DNA from: Lachancea thermotolerans CBS 6340
Taxonomy: Eukaryota > Ascomycota > Saccharomycetes > Saccharomycetales > Saccharomycetaceae
Reading direction: 5' to 3'
Length of the DNA stretch: 64,000 bases
NCBI RefSeq assembly: GCF_000142805.1
Contig: NC_013078.1
Span: 744,001 to 808,000, forward strand
In this document: one piece after another, positions 55,001 through 64,000 of the stretch
Numbering within the stretch: position 1 is the stretch's first letter
Layout: every line of letters starts with the position of its first letter
Notes under the pieces: model-generated
Told to the model about the DNA's origin: nothing
The model's input: the letters and a program-made list of their open reading frames with translations, nothing else
Database searches by the model: none
Program-made: the position numbers and the translations under genes

Positions 55001-56483
55001 GCAAAAAGAACATTTGGATACTCAGCACTTGGAAAAGGGAAAGAGAGGAGAATATGTCGGCAGGGTTTCTGCCGTTGTTGTTCACTTTGTACATTACCAA
55101 AAAGGTGACCATTGAGGCCAAACTGGGCAAACATACAGCCAGCGCGGTCACGAAGTTTCTCGTGAACTGCATTATCCTTGTCTGGCGGATTTCTAAAGTA
55201 CGAACGTCGTTAACGTTCTTCTCATAGGCATCTTCCCAAGCATAGAATTTGATCATCTTCATACTGTTCATAATTTCGCGCATGAGTGTGACTCTGGCGT
55301 CCGTGAACTGGTTTGTGGTTTTCCTCACATTGATCATCCTTTTGAAGGCATAAGCAGATCCAACCATCGCTGCGGCGAAGATGCCAACACCCACCAGCGC
55401 AACTGGGCCTAGGTTGACAATCAACTGGACAATACAGATGATTACGGCAACGAAGAAGGCACCGAGCAGAGGCTGGAACATGATGGCAAGCTCCAAACGA
55501 GACAAGTCCGTGGACATGACCGAGGTGATCTTTCCGTTAGGGAACTTGTGCTTGGAGTATCCTGAAAGCTTGAAAGATTTGTTTAGAATGGCCTTGATGA
55601 GAATGGATTTGACCTGCACACCCGTGAGCTGCGCAAGATGGAACGAGTGGTTCAGAAGAATTGCATTGAGCAACATCATAATACTAGCACCAATCGCGTA
55701 GCCGACACCAGCGTTGACTTTCAAGCCAGGCACTAATGCTTTCTCCTCCACAAATCTAATTAAACGTTTGGTGACCATAGGAATGAACGCCGAGGTCGCG
55801 TTCGAAAGCGACATTGCAATAAGCGCGAAGAAATACTGCAACTTGAAAGTGCGCAGAAGCGCTTTGAAAAGTGCGTGCTTCGAGAGAGTAGTGTTTTCGC
55901 GTACATCCTCCGGCGAGGCTTCTGGGTGCTCTTGGGCGTAGTTCTGGCGCGCAATCTCGGTGTAGTGGTCCATGTATTTGGTGAAAGTCGCGTATATGGC
56001 TTCGATGGATATGCGGTTATCCATGGCCCACAGATCATTGGGTTGCAACGTACGCTTGTATCCAATACGGATAATAGGGAACACCCACCAGAAAAACGCG
56101 TAGTAGATTGGGTTAGTGTGGTACAGCGGGTACGTTTTGCGCTCCTCGGGCAGGGGGATCTGGGGAATTTTGCGCGTGTGCAGCAGGCTGAAGAGACGTT
56201 TCTGAGGGTAGATCTCGGAGTCTGTTACACGCTCCAAGTCGTCGCTGTTGAGAAACGTCTCCGGTCTGTTCTGGTCCACTGTGCTAGACGCCACGCTGCT
56301 CGCGTCGGCGGCCTCTGCGGCGACGCCGGCGTCAATGGCTGCGCCAACGCCCGCGGTGTCGCCCGCTCCCGCGCCGGTCTCGGCAGCTAACTTGCGAGCC
56401 TGCGGCGCGTTGTGTGCGTGGATGGAGATGACATGATCTTTCTCGGAGCCGCTGTCTGACGACGTGCTAGTGGAGGAAATCAT
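52023..56483 (-). CDS. YOR1: ABCC-family drug exporter Yor1
   Basis: Full-length plasma-membrane ABC transporter of the MRP/CFTR (ABCC) subfamily, homologue of yeast Yor1, which exports oligomycin and other organic anions and affects phospholipid flip. The 1486 residues match yeast (1477). Two membrane domains and two nucleotide-binding domains are complete: NBD1 has TGSVGTGKSS near residue 624, LSGGQKARI and YLFDDVLSAVD; NBD2 has CGRTGAGKST near 1259, the ABCC-type LGERQLLALTRAL and LILDEATSSVD. The N-terminus is Ala/Gly/Asp-rich. The 3' half (NBD2 and second membrane domain) is far more GC-rich than the middle of the gene, a change inside one reading frame. An exact PDRE lies about 530 bp upstream. 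Confidence 0.95.
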   Translation of the reverse strand: MISSTSTSSDSGSEKDHVISIHAHNAPQARKLAAETGAGAGDTAGVGAAIDAGVAAEAADASSVASSTVDQNRPETFLNSDDLERVTDSEIYPQKRLFSLLHTRKIPQIPLPEERKTYPLYHTNPIYYAFFWWVFPIIRIGYKRTLQPNDLWAMDNRISIEAIYATFTKYMDHYTEIARQNYAQEHPEASPEDVRENTTLSKHALFKALLRTFKLQYFFALIAMSLSNATSAFIPMVTKRLIRFVEEKALVPGLKVNAGVGYAIGASIMMLLNAILLNHSFHLAQLTGVQVKSILIKAILNKSFKLSGYSKHKFPNGKITSVMSTDLSRLELAIMFQPLLGAFFVAVIICIVQLIVNLGPVALVGVGIFAAAMVGSAYAFKRMINVRKTTNQFTDARVTLMREIMNSMKMIKFYAWEDAYEKNVNDVRTLEIRQTRIMQFTRNFVTALAVCLPSLASMVTFLVMYKVNNNGRNPADIFSSLSLFQVLSIQMFFLPMALGTGVDGSIALNRVQEILEAGEEDQDIEKTCLPMDDEKHALKLVNASFQWENFEVEEAKDVAKAKQAEDDKKNRKDKKHNAHEVKTNDSDSTADSKKAPNVTFKGFDNLNIQITKGELVIVTGSVGTGKSSLLYALSGFMKKTGGDIYKDGTMLLCGYPWIQNATVRDNILFGSPYNEARYNEIIRVCSLQADLELLPAGDRTEIGERGITLSGGQKARINLARAVYKKKDIYLFDDVLSAVDARVGKHIMDECLMGKLEGSTRVLATHQLSLIARASKVIYIDLDGSVDVGSVEELKKRKPGFVNLMQYSNHSESEKKPGEVEEEKRQEAGAGAQPVRPEIDSRQSELEASELKKQVSKRSQLQDEQKGVAPDGRLTSKEERAVNSISYKVYQQYITAGVGKKGFLMLPIYLMLLAVSTFSLLFSSVWLSFWTENKFKHKKTPFYMGMYTFFVFFNYFVTTSQFSLICYIGLSAAKRLNLKAVQRLLHTPMSFLDTTPIGRVLNRFTKDTDTVDTELTESVRLFVFQLSNIVGVIVMCIIYLPWFAIAVPFLMLVFVGVADHYQSSSREIKRLEAVQRSHVFNNFNEVLGGMDTIRAYRGERRFLTKSDFLTNKMNEAGYLVVAIQRWVAIALDMIAMAFALIVTLLCVTRQFHISAASVGVLLTYVLQLPGLLNMLLRAMTQGENDMNSTERLISYATELPLEAAYRRPEMSPPAEWPTDGRIEFDHVSLAYRPGLPLVLKDVTLHVAAGEKIGICGRTGAGKSTIMSALYRMCELHDGSITIDGVDISTLGLYDLRSKLSIIPQDPVMFKGDVRKNLDPFHERTDDELWHALVRGGAIPAESLATVRAQTHENAGSLSNMHKFHLQQEVEEDGTNFSLGERQLLALTRALVRQSKILILDEATSSVDYETDAKIQTRIVEAFSNCTILCIAHRLNTILDYDRILVLDQGRVCEFDTPAALYARGGVFTEMCDRSGITRDDFNTRHH

Positions 56484-57411
56484 ACGTGCGGGGCCAAAAT
56501 GCGATGAGCTCCGGAGTTTGCGCTGTGCGCGTGTTGTGAGATGCCTGGCGTGTGCGACGCTGGCCGGCCTGTTTGCAGCTAAACGCGGTAGTCCGTCGCG
56601 TAAACGCAGTCTATCGCTGGGGTAGCCTTCTGAAGTCTGAAGTTGACAACAATCGGCGATTCCAAGGCTTTTTGCTTTCTTCCTGGAACTCCAATTGTGA
56701 AGCTAGTGTTGGGGTAAATAGAGCGATGCCCAAGTCTCTGGCGCGCTGAACGTACCAACTTAAACTTCTCTAGCTCGCTGACCTGTGTTCTAAAACACAC
56801 TGGTATTCTGGCGCTAGTGAAAAAGTGTTCTTCAAACTTTAATCTTGCTCCTGGCCTTATCTCTTCTCACCTGCGGCTTCGGTCCTCTGCGCCAGACTTC
56901 TTTATATTGCCTTGATGTTTGCCACTCTTGCCTTTTCCGCCATTGTTTTCGTACGAGGCATCAAAGATCTCGTGCGTAAGGTATCCGCTTACCTCCGCTG
57001 CCCCCGCCCCTTCCGCGGAGCAATTTAGCCACTCTATTTCTAAGCAGTACATGGATGAGTAACGGCCGTCCCCCTTCCAAACATGGCGCTAAAGGGTTTC
57101 AGGTGTACGAGTCAGATATCTGCGCAGCAAAAAGGCCAAGAATAGCCAAGTGAGAAACGAATCTTCGCACCGCACAGGCGCACGGAAGCCCGATAAAATG
57201 CAGGGGGATGACAAGTATCCTCTGAGGTTGGCGTCGCTAGTGAGAAGAAAAAGAAGTGCGGTCAGGTGACTGGAAGGTGTTAAGACTCGCTGCAGGCGCT
57301 GAGTCAGATACTGAGTCACAGGCTGGGAGGTGTTTACATAAGTGCGAGTAGCCCTGGAAACGGAGCGGCGGGAGCTTGGAAGCCATCTTGCTGGCTGGCG
57401 GCAGCGCGGTG
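56484..57411. other. 928-bp YOR1 upstream region
   Basis: Interval between YOR1 and the regulator-like gene, both on the minus strand. It contains the PDRE at 57012-57019. No gene was recognised in it. Confidence 0.6.
57012..57019. promoter_or_regulatory. Exact PDRE octamer upstream of YOR1
   Basis: TCCGCGGA at 57012-57019 is the palindromic pleiotropic-drug-resistance element bound by Pdr1/Pdr3 in S. cerevisiae, where YOR1 is a known target. It lies about 530 bp upstream of the YOR1 ATG, further than the yeast site. It is the only exact copy I found in non-coding DNA of this window. Confidence 0.75.
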
Positions 57412-59589
57412 TCACAAGCCGAACATGTTGGCATCCAGGCCGAAAAATTCCATATTGTCAACGCCGCTGAAGGGATTCATGCTGGGCGAGTTCATCTCGC
57501 GGTCCGGCGTGGTTGCGATGTCGCTCGCGCTGTACTGGAGGCAATCGTGCTGGGCGGGCGTAAGTTGGACGTTCCGGCCGAAACGCGCGGAGAAAGTCTT
57601 GCGCAGCACGTTGATCATGTGCTTGAAATTGTTCTGCAGGTTCGGAGAGGGAAGAGCGTTCTGCCGGTGCGCCTGGGTGCAGGGGCCGACCACGGCGTCT
57701 ATGGAGTCGTAGCGAGTGAAGAAGTCGCACTGCACGTGAGCCATGAGGCGGACGTCGTGCTCGAACTCCTGCGGGTCGTCCTGCTTGGAAAGCGTGTAGA
57801 CGAAGACCTCGAAGAAGGCCATGCTGATGGTCCACTGGAAGGGCTTGAAGTAGCCGTTCATGTCGGGCTCGAACGTTTCGGCCACCAGCGACAGCGCGTG
57901 GCGCGCGGTGCGGACGCTTTCGTAGAACGGCGTCTCGCTGTACTCTCCGTTCTCCTTCAGGTAGACCTGGGTCTTGAACAGGGCCTTCTGGATAAACATT
58001 AGGTTCATGTAGAACAGAAAATGGATGCTGTAGATCAGTACCTGAGTCATGGTGGGCGGGAGGTTGCTGACCTTGAAGAGGTCTGCGATCACCGCCTTCT
58101 TGACGGGGCTGAGAGGCCTCACTCCGTCCGGCAGAGATAGCCTGAAGCTTTCCATCTCGGTCAGCAGCGCTTGCGCGCTGGCCAAGTGCTTCTTAAGGTT
58201 GATTGCTGTCGAGGGCGCGTAGAGCTGGCTATAAACGCGGGACGCGACGCGGACCAATCTGAAAATGTGGAATCCACCGTATAGGTCAAACCCGGTTTCC
58301 TTCACCACAAGGTGAAGCAGTTTCTTGGCAAACGAGAGCTCGCACGTCGGAGGGTTGGCAGACGTCCCCGCGCACACCTCCGCGAGAAGCCCCAGATAAG
58401 TGCCGCAGTTGGGGAAGCTCGTGGTTGTATCGTAGTTGGCCACGACAGGGGGCCGGCCGAGGATCATGGAAAGCTTGAGGTCGAAGTACCGACAAAGCCC
58501 CCACATTTTCCTTCGCTTTTCGTCCTCTGCAATGTCCAGGCCCTCGTACGTAATTTCTGCGTGAAGGCCCAAGTCCTGGGCCAGCCGGATAGCCAGGGTT
58601 ACCATAATATAGGACGCATGAAGAGCACCTGTAAAATCTGTGTACGCGAGCAGCGCAAGCATCGCCTGCAACGTGAGGATGCCCTCGGGCATAATAGAAA
58701 CCTGGTGGTAGTAGAAAAGGGCATTGGATATAAAGTTGTCTTCCATCTCAACGAGCGCTTCAAGGTTTTGCATTGTTTCCATGACCTCGCTGGACATCCC
58801 TTCGATGGGAGTCTTCGAACTGTGCTGCTGGAAGTGACACACCAACGCGAGAGCGACATTAAGAACAATATGTTTCGAGGCTTTGAGAGACTTTGCTTCG
58901 CCTTCCAAAAGTTCCTTGAAGAGCGCCTGGATTCCATCTAGAAACGCAAAGGACATTGCGTGTAGTCTCGACTTTTCGAACACCTGAATGAGGGCCTCAA
59001 GAACCGCGAGTTCCGGCCGAGGCTGCAGTGCAATGGGCAGAGGAAAAAGGCTCTCGCTTTTCTTGCTTTGTAAAAACTGCGAGTACCAGTTGCCCAGATA
59101 CCCAATTTCTTCCTCGCAGTTGATGCTCTTTGACCTTATCCACTCCAGGCCTTTTGGTGTAAGAATGGCATACGAAGAAAATACGCCGAAATCCCCAAAG
59201 TATGCAAAGTTTGGGACTTCTTTAAGACTGAAGTTCTCTGCGTATTTAAGTGCGCCGGACGATTCATCTGCCTCTGACTTCGAACCTTGTGGTTTTCCCC
59301 TGCTGTTGACTTGAAGCACTACGTTTGCCAGCAAGTCAAGAGAACTGACTCTCTGCAAAGAGATGCTTGTAGGTCTGCGTTTGGAGGCCCATGCTTTCCC
59401 TGAAGACCTTGCTCGCCTTTTCCGCCTTTTCTCCTGTAGAGAAGCGCTCAGAGAGTTGGACCGTAGCTGCTCCGCTAGTCCTACCACTTCTTTCTCGAGC
59501 GATTCAATCTTCTCTAGAATTCTCTTAAATTCATTGGCCTTATTAGCTTTTGTTCCTAAAGATGGGCTTTTCTCCATAACGTTGCTCAT
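57412..59589 (-). CDS. Fungal-specific transcription factor domain protein without zinc cluster
   Basis: 725-residue protein with the middle homology (fungal_trans) domain of Zn2Cys6 regulators. The N-terminus has a predicted coiled coil (FKRILEKIESLEKEVVGLAEQL, residues about 21-42), which normally follows the zinc cluster, then a basic patch KRRKRRARSS. The central domain contains the family pattern ALHASYIMVTLAIRLAQDLGLHAE and DEKRRKMWGLCRYFDLKLSMILGRPP near residues 325-380. No C-x2-C-x6-C pattern exists in the frame, and I found none encoded in the 150 bp upstream. The start is the first ATG, with a TATATA sequence 34 bp before it. I do not recognise a specific orthologue. It may be a regulator that lost DNA binding, or one that binds via a partner. 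Confidence 0.75.
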   Translation of the reverse strand: MSNVMEKSPSLGTKANKANEFKRILEKIESLEKEVVGLAEQLRSNSLSASLQEKRRKRRARSSGKAWASKRRPTSISLQRVSSLDLLANVVLQVNSRGKPQGSKSEADESSGALKYAENFSLKEVPNFAYFGDFGVFSSYAILTPKGLEWIRSKSINCEEEIGYLGNWYSQFLQSKKSESLFPLPIALQPRPELAVLEALIQVFEKSRLHAMSFAFLDGIQALFKELLEGEAKSLKASKHIVLNVALALVCHFQQHSSKTPIEGMSSEVMETMQNLEALVEMEDNFISNALFYYHQVSIMPEGILTLQAMLALLAYTDFTGALHASYIMVTLAIRLAQDLGLHAEITYEGLDIAEDEKRRKMWGLCRYFDLKLSMILGRPPVVANYDTTTSFPNCGTYLGLLAEVCAGTSANPPTCELSFAKKLLHLVVKETGFDLYGGFHIFRLVRVASRVYSQLYAPSTAINLKKHLASAQALLTEMESFRLSLPDGVRPLSPVKKAVIADLFKVSNLPPTMTQVLIYSIHFLFYMNLMFIQKALFKTQVYLKENGEYSETPFYESVRTARHALSLVAETFEPDMNGYFKPFQWTISMAFFEVFVYTLSKQDDPQEFEHDVRLMAHVQCDFFTRYDSIDAVVGPCTQAHRQNALPSPNLQNNFKHMINVLRKTFSARFGRNVQLTPAQHDCLQYSASDIATTPDREMNSPSMNPFSGVDNMEFFGLDANMFGL

Positions 59590-61760
59590 GTCTTCTGCTG
59601 ATTGGCGGGCGGGGTTGAGTCATATATAGCAGGCCTGCGGTTCAAGTCTGTAGCTAAAGCTCAATCCGCCTTAGTAATCACGTGCGCGACAACATCAATT
59701 AAGTTTTCGTTAAAAATCCTGGAGAGACTTGAAAAATGGCGGAATTTTTAGAGGTCTCAGGGTCCACTTTTTTTATAGCAGCAGATACATATCCCTGTGC
59801 CTCAGAATGCTGGATGCATGTACAGAAACTATTCTGGTATTTGAGTCAATGATAAGTGACGTTCAAATATCACCCTTCATACAAAGGAGCGCTATTGGTA
59901 GAGCGAGATTTTGATAAAAATTTGATATCACGAAAAATGCAGAACCCTAGCTCTTGCAGTGAAAATTAAACGTTGGCGAAATAGTTAGGCTAGTTCCTTC
60001 CACGATACCAAGCTCAAAACAATAGACCGTTTGTCACCCCGATTATATTGAGAATTTCGAGACGAAACTAACTTGACAGGATCACTGCTGCGGGGTTAAC
60101 AGCCGAACCTCCCTGGATAAGAAATGACGCCGTGAAAGGCACGGCTCAAAGATCTCCCTCATTACTCATTGTTTTAAAAGTCTTTGTGTTCAGAGGCAGC
60201 TCAAAACTATGTTTGGGCTCAATTTGCAGCCGTGCACGCAGGCCGCAGATTTTATGTATGTTTACTAGGGTGCCCAAGCTTTCATAACGCGGGGCTTGAG
60301 ATTATAAACCGACGCGAGCGAGTTGTTGCTTTTGAATAAAACTCCTTATTCTTCGCTGTTTTCTGAGGTCGGGTGGGCTCATCTGCGATGGAGGTTTTGG
60401 ATCTCAATACCTTCTCCAAAAAACTGTCATTGAATTTGGCGGTAAAGAATAACATCTGCGACTTTGGTGGCTCAATTAATGAATAGCAGGCCCCAAGCTT
60501 GTGATTCTCATTGAATTGATACATCAATAGGTTCCGACTTTTGCTTTTGCGTATAGCAACGCTTCACTTTCCTCACACTCTGCCAACTGCCCAATAAACA
60601 GTGCAGTTGGCAGCAACAGGTTCACGAACCGTATAGCAACACTCAAGATAATATCCTGCCTGAGCCTTCAATTGATAATGCCAAGGACGTGACGAAAACA
60701 CGGAACGCTAAGAAGCTTTGACAGTCGGGTCAACAATTGACAGCAAAATACTAACCGCTAGGTTTTGCAAAGGTGCACAAATCTTACAGCGTCAAATTTG
60801 CAGTTCTCCAGTTCCCCTCCTCCTTGAGCATATAGCAAGACCGGTGACTGCAAAGACCGTGCTTCTCAATGATCTCTTGTACAAGAAAGAAAACAATTCT
60901 TCCAGAGGTTCGCACACATGCGCTGATTGCTCAAGCTTTTGATACATGCGCCCAGTTCGAAGAAACCAGAAGGGCAATACTTCGAGGTTTTAAGCGCCAA
61001 AAACCGTTTACTGCTTCCCTTGTACGAATCCAAGAACGTTGTAGAAAAGCGTAAATCGTTGTCATAACCCTCGGGTCGTACGGAAAGGAGGCAAGTCTAC
61101 CGGTATTAAGAAGAGATCTTATATCTGCTTTTTAAAGTCTCGAACACAGAAAAAGTGCGCGCGTTCTCATAGCGAAGGGTATTTTGAAATGAGCGTAGAG
61201 GACCCATAAAACCAAAATTAGGCAATGTCAAAAACTAATTGTCTTGTCAATAGAGTACGCAGAAATTTTAAACCAAACTTTCTTAAGCTACTACAGGTAA
61301 ATCTCGTAAACACTCAAGCGGCTCAGAAAGACGCAGGTAACTTCTTCAGGAAATTGCTCCGCCCGCTGATTCGCCCATACAATTGATGAACGAAGTAGAG
61401 GGATAATAGTAGCAGTATTGCCTCCAACCGCCGAGAATCTCGACACAGAACATTACTCTATATCAAATGCCTGGACCAATCACCCTGTTTCAAAGCTCGT
61501 GTCCTTGAAAACCTTCTTCCACAGCTCCTTTGATGGGAAGCGATTACTGCGGATCGAAGGACGGTGTGGGACTTGTCTGTTCGTGGTTAGTGACATACTT
61601 TCTGAAAACTTTTCTCTACGTAGTGTTATGTATATGAATTTATTGGATCATAGCCATTCCAAAAAAGCATCACACAGAGAAACTTCTGGCGAGAACACTC
61701 GAGCTGAGCTTGGGGAACTTAATTTGAGGGCTCATACTGTACTCTATTAGACGTGGATCC
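59590..61760. other. 2.2-kb interval without a recognisable gene
   Basis: The longest gene-free stretch of the window, between divergent genes. Open frames are all under 111 codons and resemble nothing known. I looked for tRNA A/B boxes, a centromere (CDEI, AT-rich DNA, CDEIII) and transposon ends; an ATCACGTG match at 59677-59684 stands alone. The clearest structure is the hairpin and direct-repeat group at 60550-60640. Confidence 0.55.
60550..60640. repeat. Hairpin flanked by 11-bp direct repeats
   Basis: CGTATAGCAAC occurs at 60550-60560 and again at 60630-60640, exactly 80 bp apart. Between them is a perfect 10-bp inverted repeat, TGCCAACTGC at 60581-60590 and GCAGTTGGCA at 60603-60612, with a 12-nt loop, followed by the small palindrome GGTTC-AC-GAACC at 60619-60630. 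Function unknown. Confidence 0.65.
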
Positions 61761-64000
61761 ATGTCAGCGCTTCCAGATGAGGTGAACACCACCTTGGTGA
61801 ACGTACTGCACGGGTTCTCTTCACCTGATAACGGAATCCGTGCAGCAGCAGAGGAAACTCTCAATAAAGACTGGATTACTCCAGATAACATTGAAGTGCT
61901 TTTGATCTTCCTCTCGGAGCAGGCGGCATACTCTCCGGAGCCAACTCTTGCAGCGTTATCAGCCGTTCTTTTCCGAAAACTAGCTTTAAGAGCGCCTCCA
62001 TCCTCAAAGACTGTCATTATTGCCAAGAACATCACGCACATCAGCGAGAGCGCACTTAACCAGATACGTGAAACGCTACTGAAGGGATTTGTCACCGAAA
62101 GACAAGGAGGAATCAGACACAAGCTGTCTGATGCCATTGCTGAATGTGCTCAGGAAGACTTGCCTGAATGGCCTGCCTTATTGCAAGGCTTGTTCGAGGC
62201 CATCAAAAATCCAGATGCAAACTTCCGCGAATCCAGCTTTAGAATTTTTACATCTGTGCCACATCTTATCAATGCAGTTGATATCAACAGTGTGCTTCCA
62301 ATTTTTGAAGCTGGTTTTACTGATTCCGATGACAATGTTAAGGTCGCTGCGGTGACCGCATTCGTAGGTTACTTTAAGCAGCTACCAAAACAGCACTGGG
62401 CGAAACTTGGCATTCTGTTGCCTAGCTTATTAAACAGTCTTCCAAACTTTTTAGACGGTGGTAAAGATGATGCTTTGGCATCGGTTTTCGAGTCCCTCAT
62501 AGAGCTGGTTGAGCTAGCACCTAAGTTGTTCAAAAATATGTTTGACCAAATGATACAGTTCACTGATATTGTTATAAAGAACAAGGACTTGGAGACCTCG
62601 GCTAGAACCACAGCACTGGAATTGCTTACGGCCTTCAGCGAAAGTGCTCCGCAGATGTGCAAATCCACTCCTAGCTATGCCCAGTCATTGATAATGAACA
62701 CGCTGCTAATGATGACTGAAGTTTCAATCGACGACGACCAAGCCTCTGACTGGCATGACTCAGACGATACAGAGGAGGACGACGAAGAAGTTACCTACGA
62801 CCATGCACGTCAAGCTTTGGATCGTGTTTCCTTAAAGCTTGGGGGCAAATACCTTGCTCCTCCTTTGTTTCAATACTTGCAACAAATGGTTTCGTCTTCT
62901 GAATGGAGAGAAAGGTTTGGTGCTTTAATGGCTCTATCCTCAGCCGCGGAAGGCTGCAGAGATGTGCTTATTGGCGAGATTCCTAAAATCTTGGACATGA
63001 TTGTGCCTCTCATCAACGACCCCCACCCTAGAGTTCAATATGGTTGCTGTAACGCGCTGGGCCAGATATCAACTGATTTTGCTCCACTGATACAGAGAAC
63101 GTCTCATGAAAGGATTTTGCCTCCTTTGATTTCTAAGTTAACTCCTCAATCGGTCGACAGAGTTCAAACTCACGCAGCAGCAGCTCTGGTCAACTTTTCG
63201 GAGCACGCCACCCAAACCATTTTGGAGCCTTATCTGGATGATTTATTAACTAACCTTCTAACGCTGCTACAAAGTACCAAATTCTATGTTCAAGAGCAAG
63301 CGCTCACTACTATAGCTTTTATTGCGGAAGCAGCTGAGAAAAAGTTCATCAAATATTATGATACCTTGATGCCGCTTTTGATTAACGTGCTGAAAACAGA
63401 CACCGGTAATGCTAACAGGCTTTTGAAGGGAAAGTGCATTGAATGTTCTACTCTGATAGCTTTGGCCGTGGGCAAGGAAAAATTCCTTACACAATCTCAG
63501 GAGTTGATAGAACTCTTTATTGCATATCAAAATCAAGGCATAGACGATGACGATCCCATGAAGTCGTATCTCGAGCATGGCTGGAGTAGAATTTGCAGAA
63601 TATTGAGAGAAGACTTCGTGCCCTTATTGCCTGTGGTGATACCCCCATTACTTGAAACTGCTAAAGCTACGCAAGATGTCAGCCTCATTGAAGAGGAAGA
63701 TGCTGCAAACTTCCAGCAGTATTCTGATTGGGACGTTGTTCAGATTCAAGGCAAGCATATCGCTATCCATACCTCTATTCTGGATGACAAAGTCTCAGCC
63801 ATGGAGCTGCTCCAGGTCTACACTACTATCCTGAAAAACTTCTTCGCCGTCTACGTGCCAGAGATCATGAAAGAGATTGCGGTACCATCGATTGACTTCT
63901 ACTTACACGATGGTGTGAGAGCAACTGGCGCAGGATTGATCCCTGTCTTACTATCTGCTCTTGTCTCGGCCACTGGTGTGCAGAACAGTGATGTTCTTCA
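61761..64000 (+). CDS. PSE1: Karyopherin/importin beta Pse1 (Kap121), 3' partial
   Basis: Nuclear import receptor of the importin-beta family, homologue of yeast Pse1/Kap121 (human importin-5), which carries ribosomal proteins and transcription factors such as Pho4 and Yap1. The frame opens at ATG 61761 (MSALPDEVNTTLVNVLHGF) and stays open to the window edge, giving 746 complete codons of an expected 1089. The N-terminal HEAT repeats are nearly identical to yeast in places: FRKLALRAPPSSK, RHKLSDAIAEC, VTAFVGYFKQLPK and DDALASVFESLIELVELAPKLFK. The acidic insert HDSDDTEEDDEEVTYDHARQ near residue 330 and NDPHPRVQYGCCNALGQIS near 425 are also conserved. YMR308C is next to NIP1 (YMR309C) in S. 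cerevisiae; here the HMG gene, YOR1 and the regulator-like gene lie between. Confidence 0.97.
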   Translation, partial: MSALPDEVNTTLVNVLHGFSSPDNGIRAAAEETLNKDWITPDNIEVLLIFLSEQAAYSPEPTLAALSAVLFRKLALRAPPSSKTVIIAKNITHISESALNQIRETLLKGFVTERQGGIRHKLSDAIAECAQEDLPEWPALLQGLFEAIKNPDANFRESSFRIFTSVPHLINAVDINSVLPIFEAGFTDSDDNVKVAAVTAFVGYFKQLPKQHWAKLGILLPSLLNSLPNFLDGGKDDALASVFESLIELVELAPKLFKNMFDQMIQFTDIVIKNKDLETSARTTALELLTAFSESAPQMCKSTPSYAQSLIMNTLLMMTEVSIDDDQASDWHDSDDTEEDDEEVTYDHARQALDRVSLKLGGKYLAPPLFQYLQQMVSSSEWRERFGALMALSSAAEGCRDVLIGEIPKILDMIVPLINDPHPRVQYGCCNALGQISTDFAPLIQRTSHERILPPLISKLTPQSVDRVQTHAAAALVNFSEHATQTILEPYLDDLLTNLLTLLQSTKFYVQEQALTTIAFIAEAAEKKFIKYYDTLMPLLINVLKTDTGNANRLLKGKCIECSTLIALAVGKEKFLTQSQELIELFIAYQNQGIDDDDPMKSYLEHGWSRICRILREDFVPLLPVVIPPLLETAKATQDVSLIEEEDAANFQQYSDWDVVQIQGKHIAIHTSILDDKVSAMELLQVYTTILKNFFAVYVPEIMKEIAVPSIDFYLHDGVRATGAGLIPVLLSALVSATGVQNSDVL

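Noticed and set aside
59630-59655. GGTTCAAG sequence resembling a tRNA B box
   Set aside because: No matching A box, acceptor stem or poly-T terminator was found around it.
59677-59684. ATCACGTG as a possible centromere CDEI
   Set aside because: No AT-rich CDEII of proper length nor a CDEIII core follows. It is more likely a Cbf1-type promoter site.
61418-61750. 110-codon frame just upstream of PSE1
   Set aside because: No similarity to anything I know; it ends 10 bp before the PSE1 ATG and probably lies in its promoter or leader.

Overview
This window is nuclear DNA from a budding yeast of the family Saccharomycetaceae that branched off before, or outside, the whole-genome duplication (WGD). 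The genes are intron-poor and tightly packed, and nearly all have clear Saccharomyces cerevisiae counterparts. Homologues of two separate S. cerevisiae blocks (chromosome VII right arm, YGR270-YGR285, and chromosome XIII right arm, YMR293-YMR314) are interleaved in one line here, which is the ancestral single-copy arrangement. Moderate base composition and gene order fit a Lachancea-like species, but genus and species cannot be fixed from this sequence alone.

Layout. 1-13 kb: YTA7 (5' end outside the window), HER2, JNM1, SLH1, EFG1 and the YMR295C-type gene. 13-18.8 kb: an accessory insertion holding a Pdr1/Pdr3-like Zn2Cys6 regulator and an RTA1-family membrane protein. 18.8-35.4 kb: LCB1, PRC1, LIP1, TAF1, RTT102, RNH70, DYN3, ADE4, ATM1. 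At 35.4-35.6 kb the order jumps from YMR301 to YMR314 and then runs backwards, marking one edge of an inversion relative to S. cerevisiae. 35.6-49 kb: PRE5, TGL3, ELP6, ZUO1, ERV29, GLC8, a SPOUT-family gene, BGL2, NIP1. 49-59.6 kb: a very GC-rich section with a frame-disrupted HMG-box gene, then YOR1, then a zinc-cluster-less regulator-like protein. 59.6-61.8 kb: a 2.2-kb stretch with no convincing gene. 61.8 kb to the end: PSE1, cut by the window edge.

Shared roles. Translation and ribosome biogenesis are represented by EFG1, ZUO1, NIP1, SLH1, ELP6 and the SPOUT gene; several carry PAC and/or RRPE promoter motifs. Sphingolipid synthesis is represented by LCB1 and LIP1. Drug and lipid export is represented by the Pdr-like regulator, the RTA1-family protein and YOR1, whose upstream region holds an exact PDRE octamer. 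The dynein pathway is represented by JNM1 and DYN3.

The least ordinary features are the HMG-box gene, whose HMG box is split by about 95 extra residues and whose reading frame breaks once; the GC island whose edges lie inside two conserved genes; and the regulator-exporter pair dropped into a conserved block. I saw no tRNA, rRNA, CRISPR array, centromere or transposable element.
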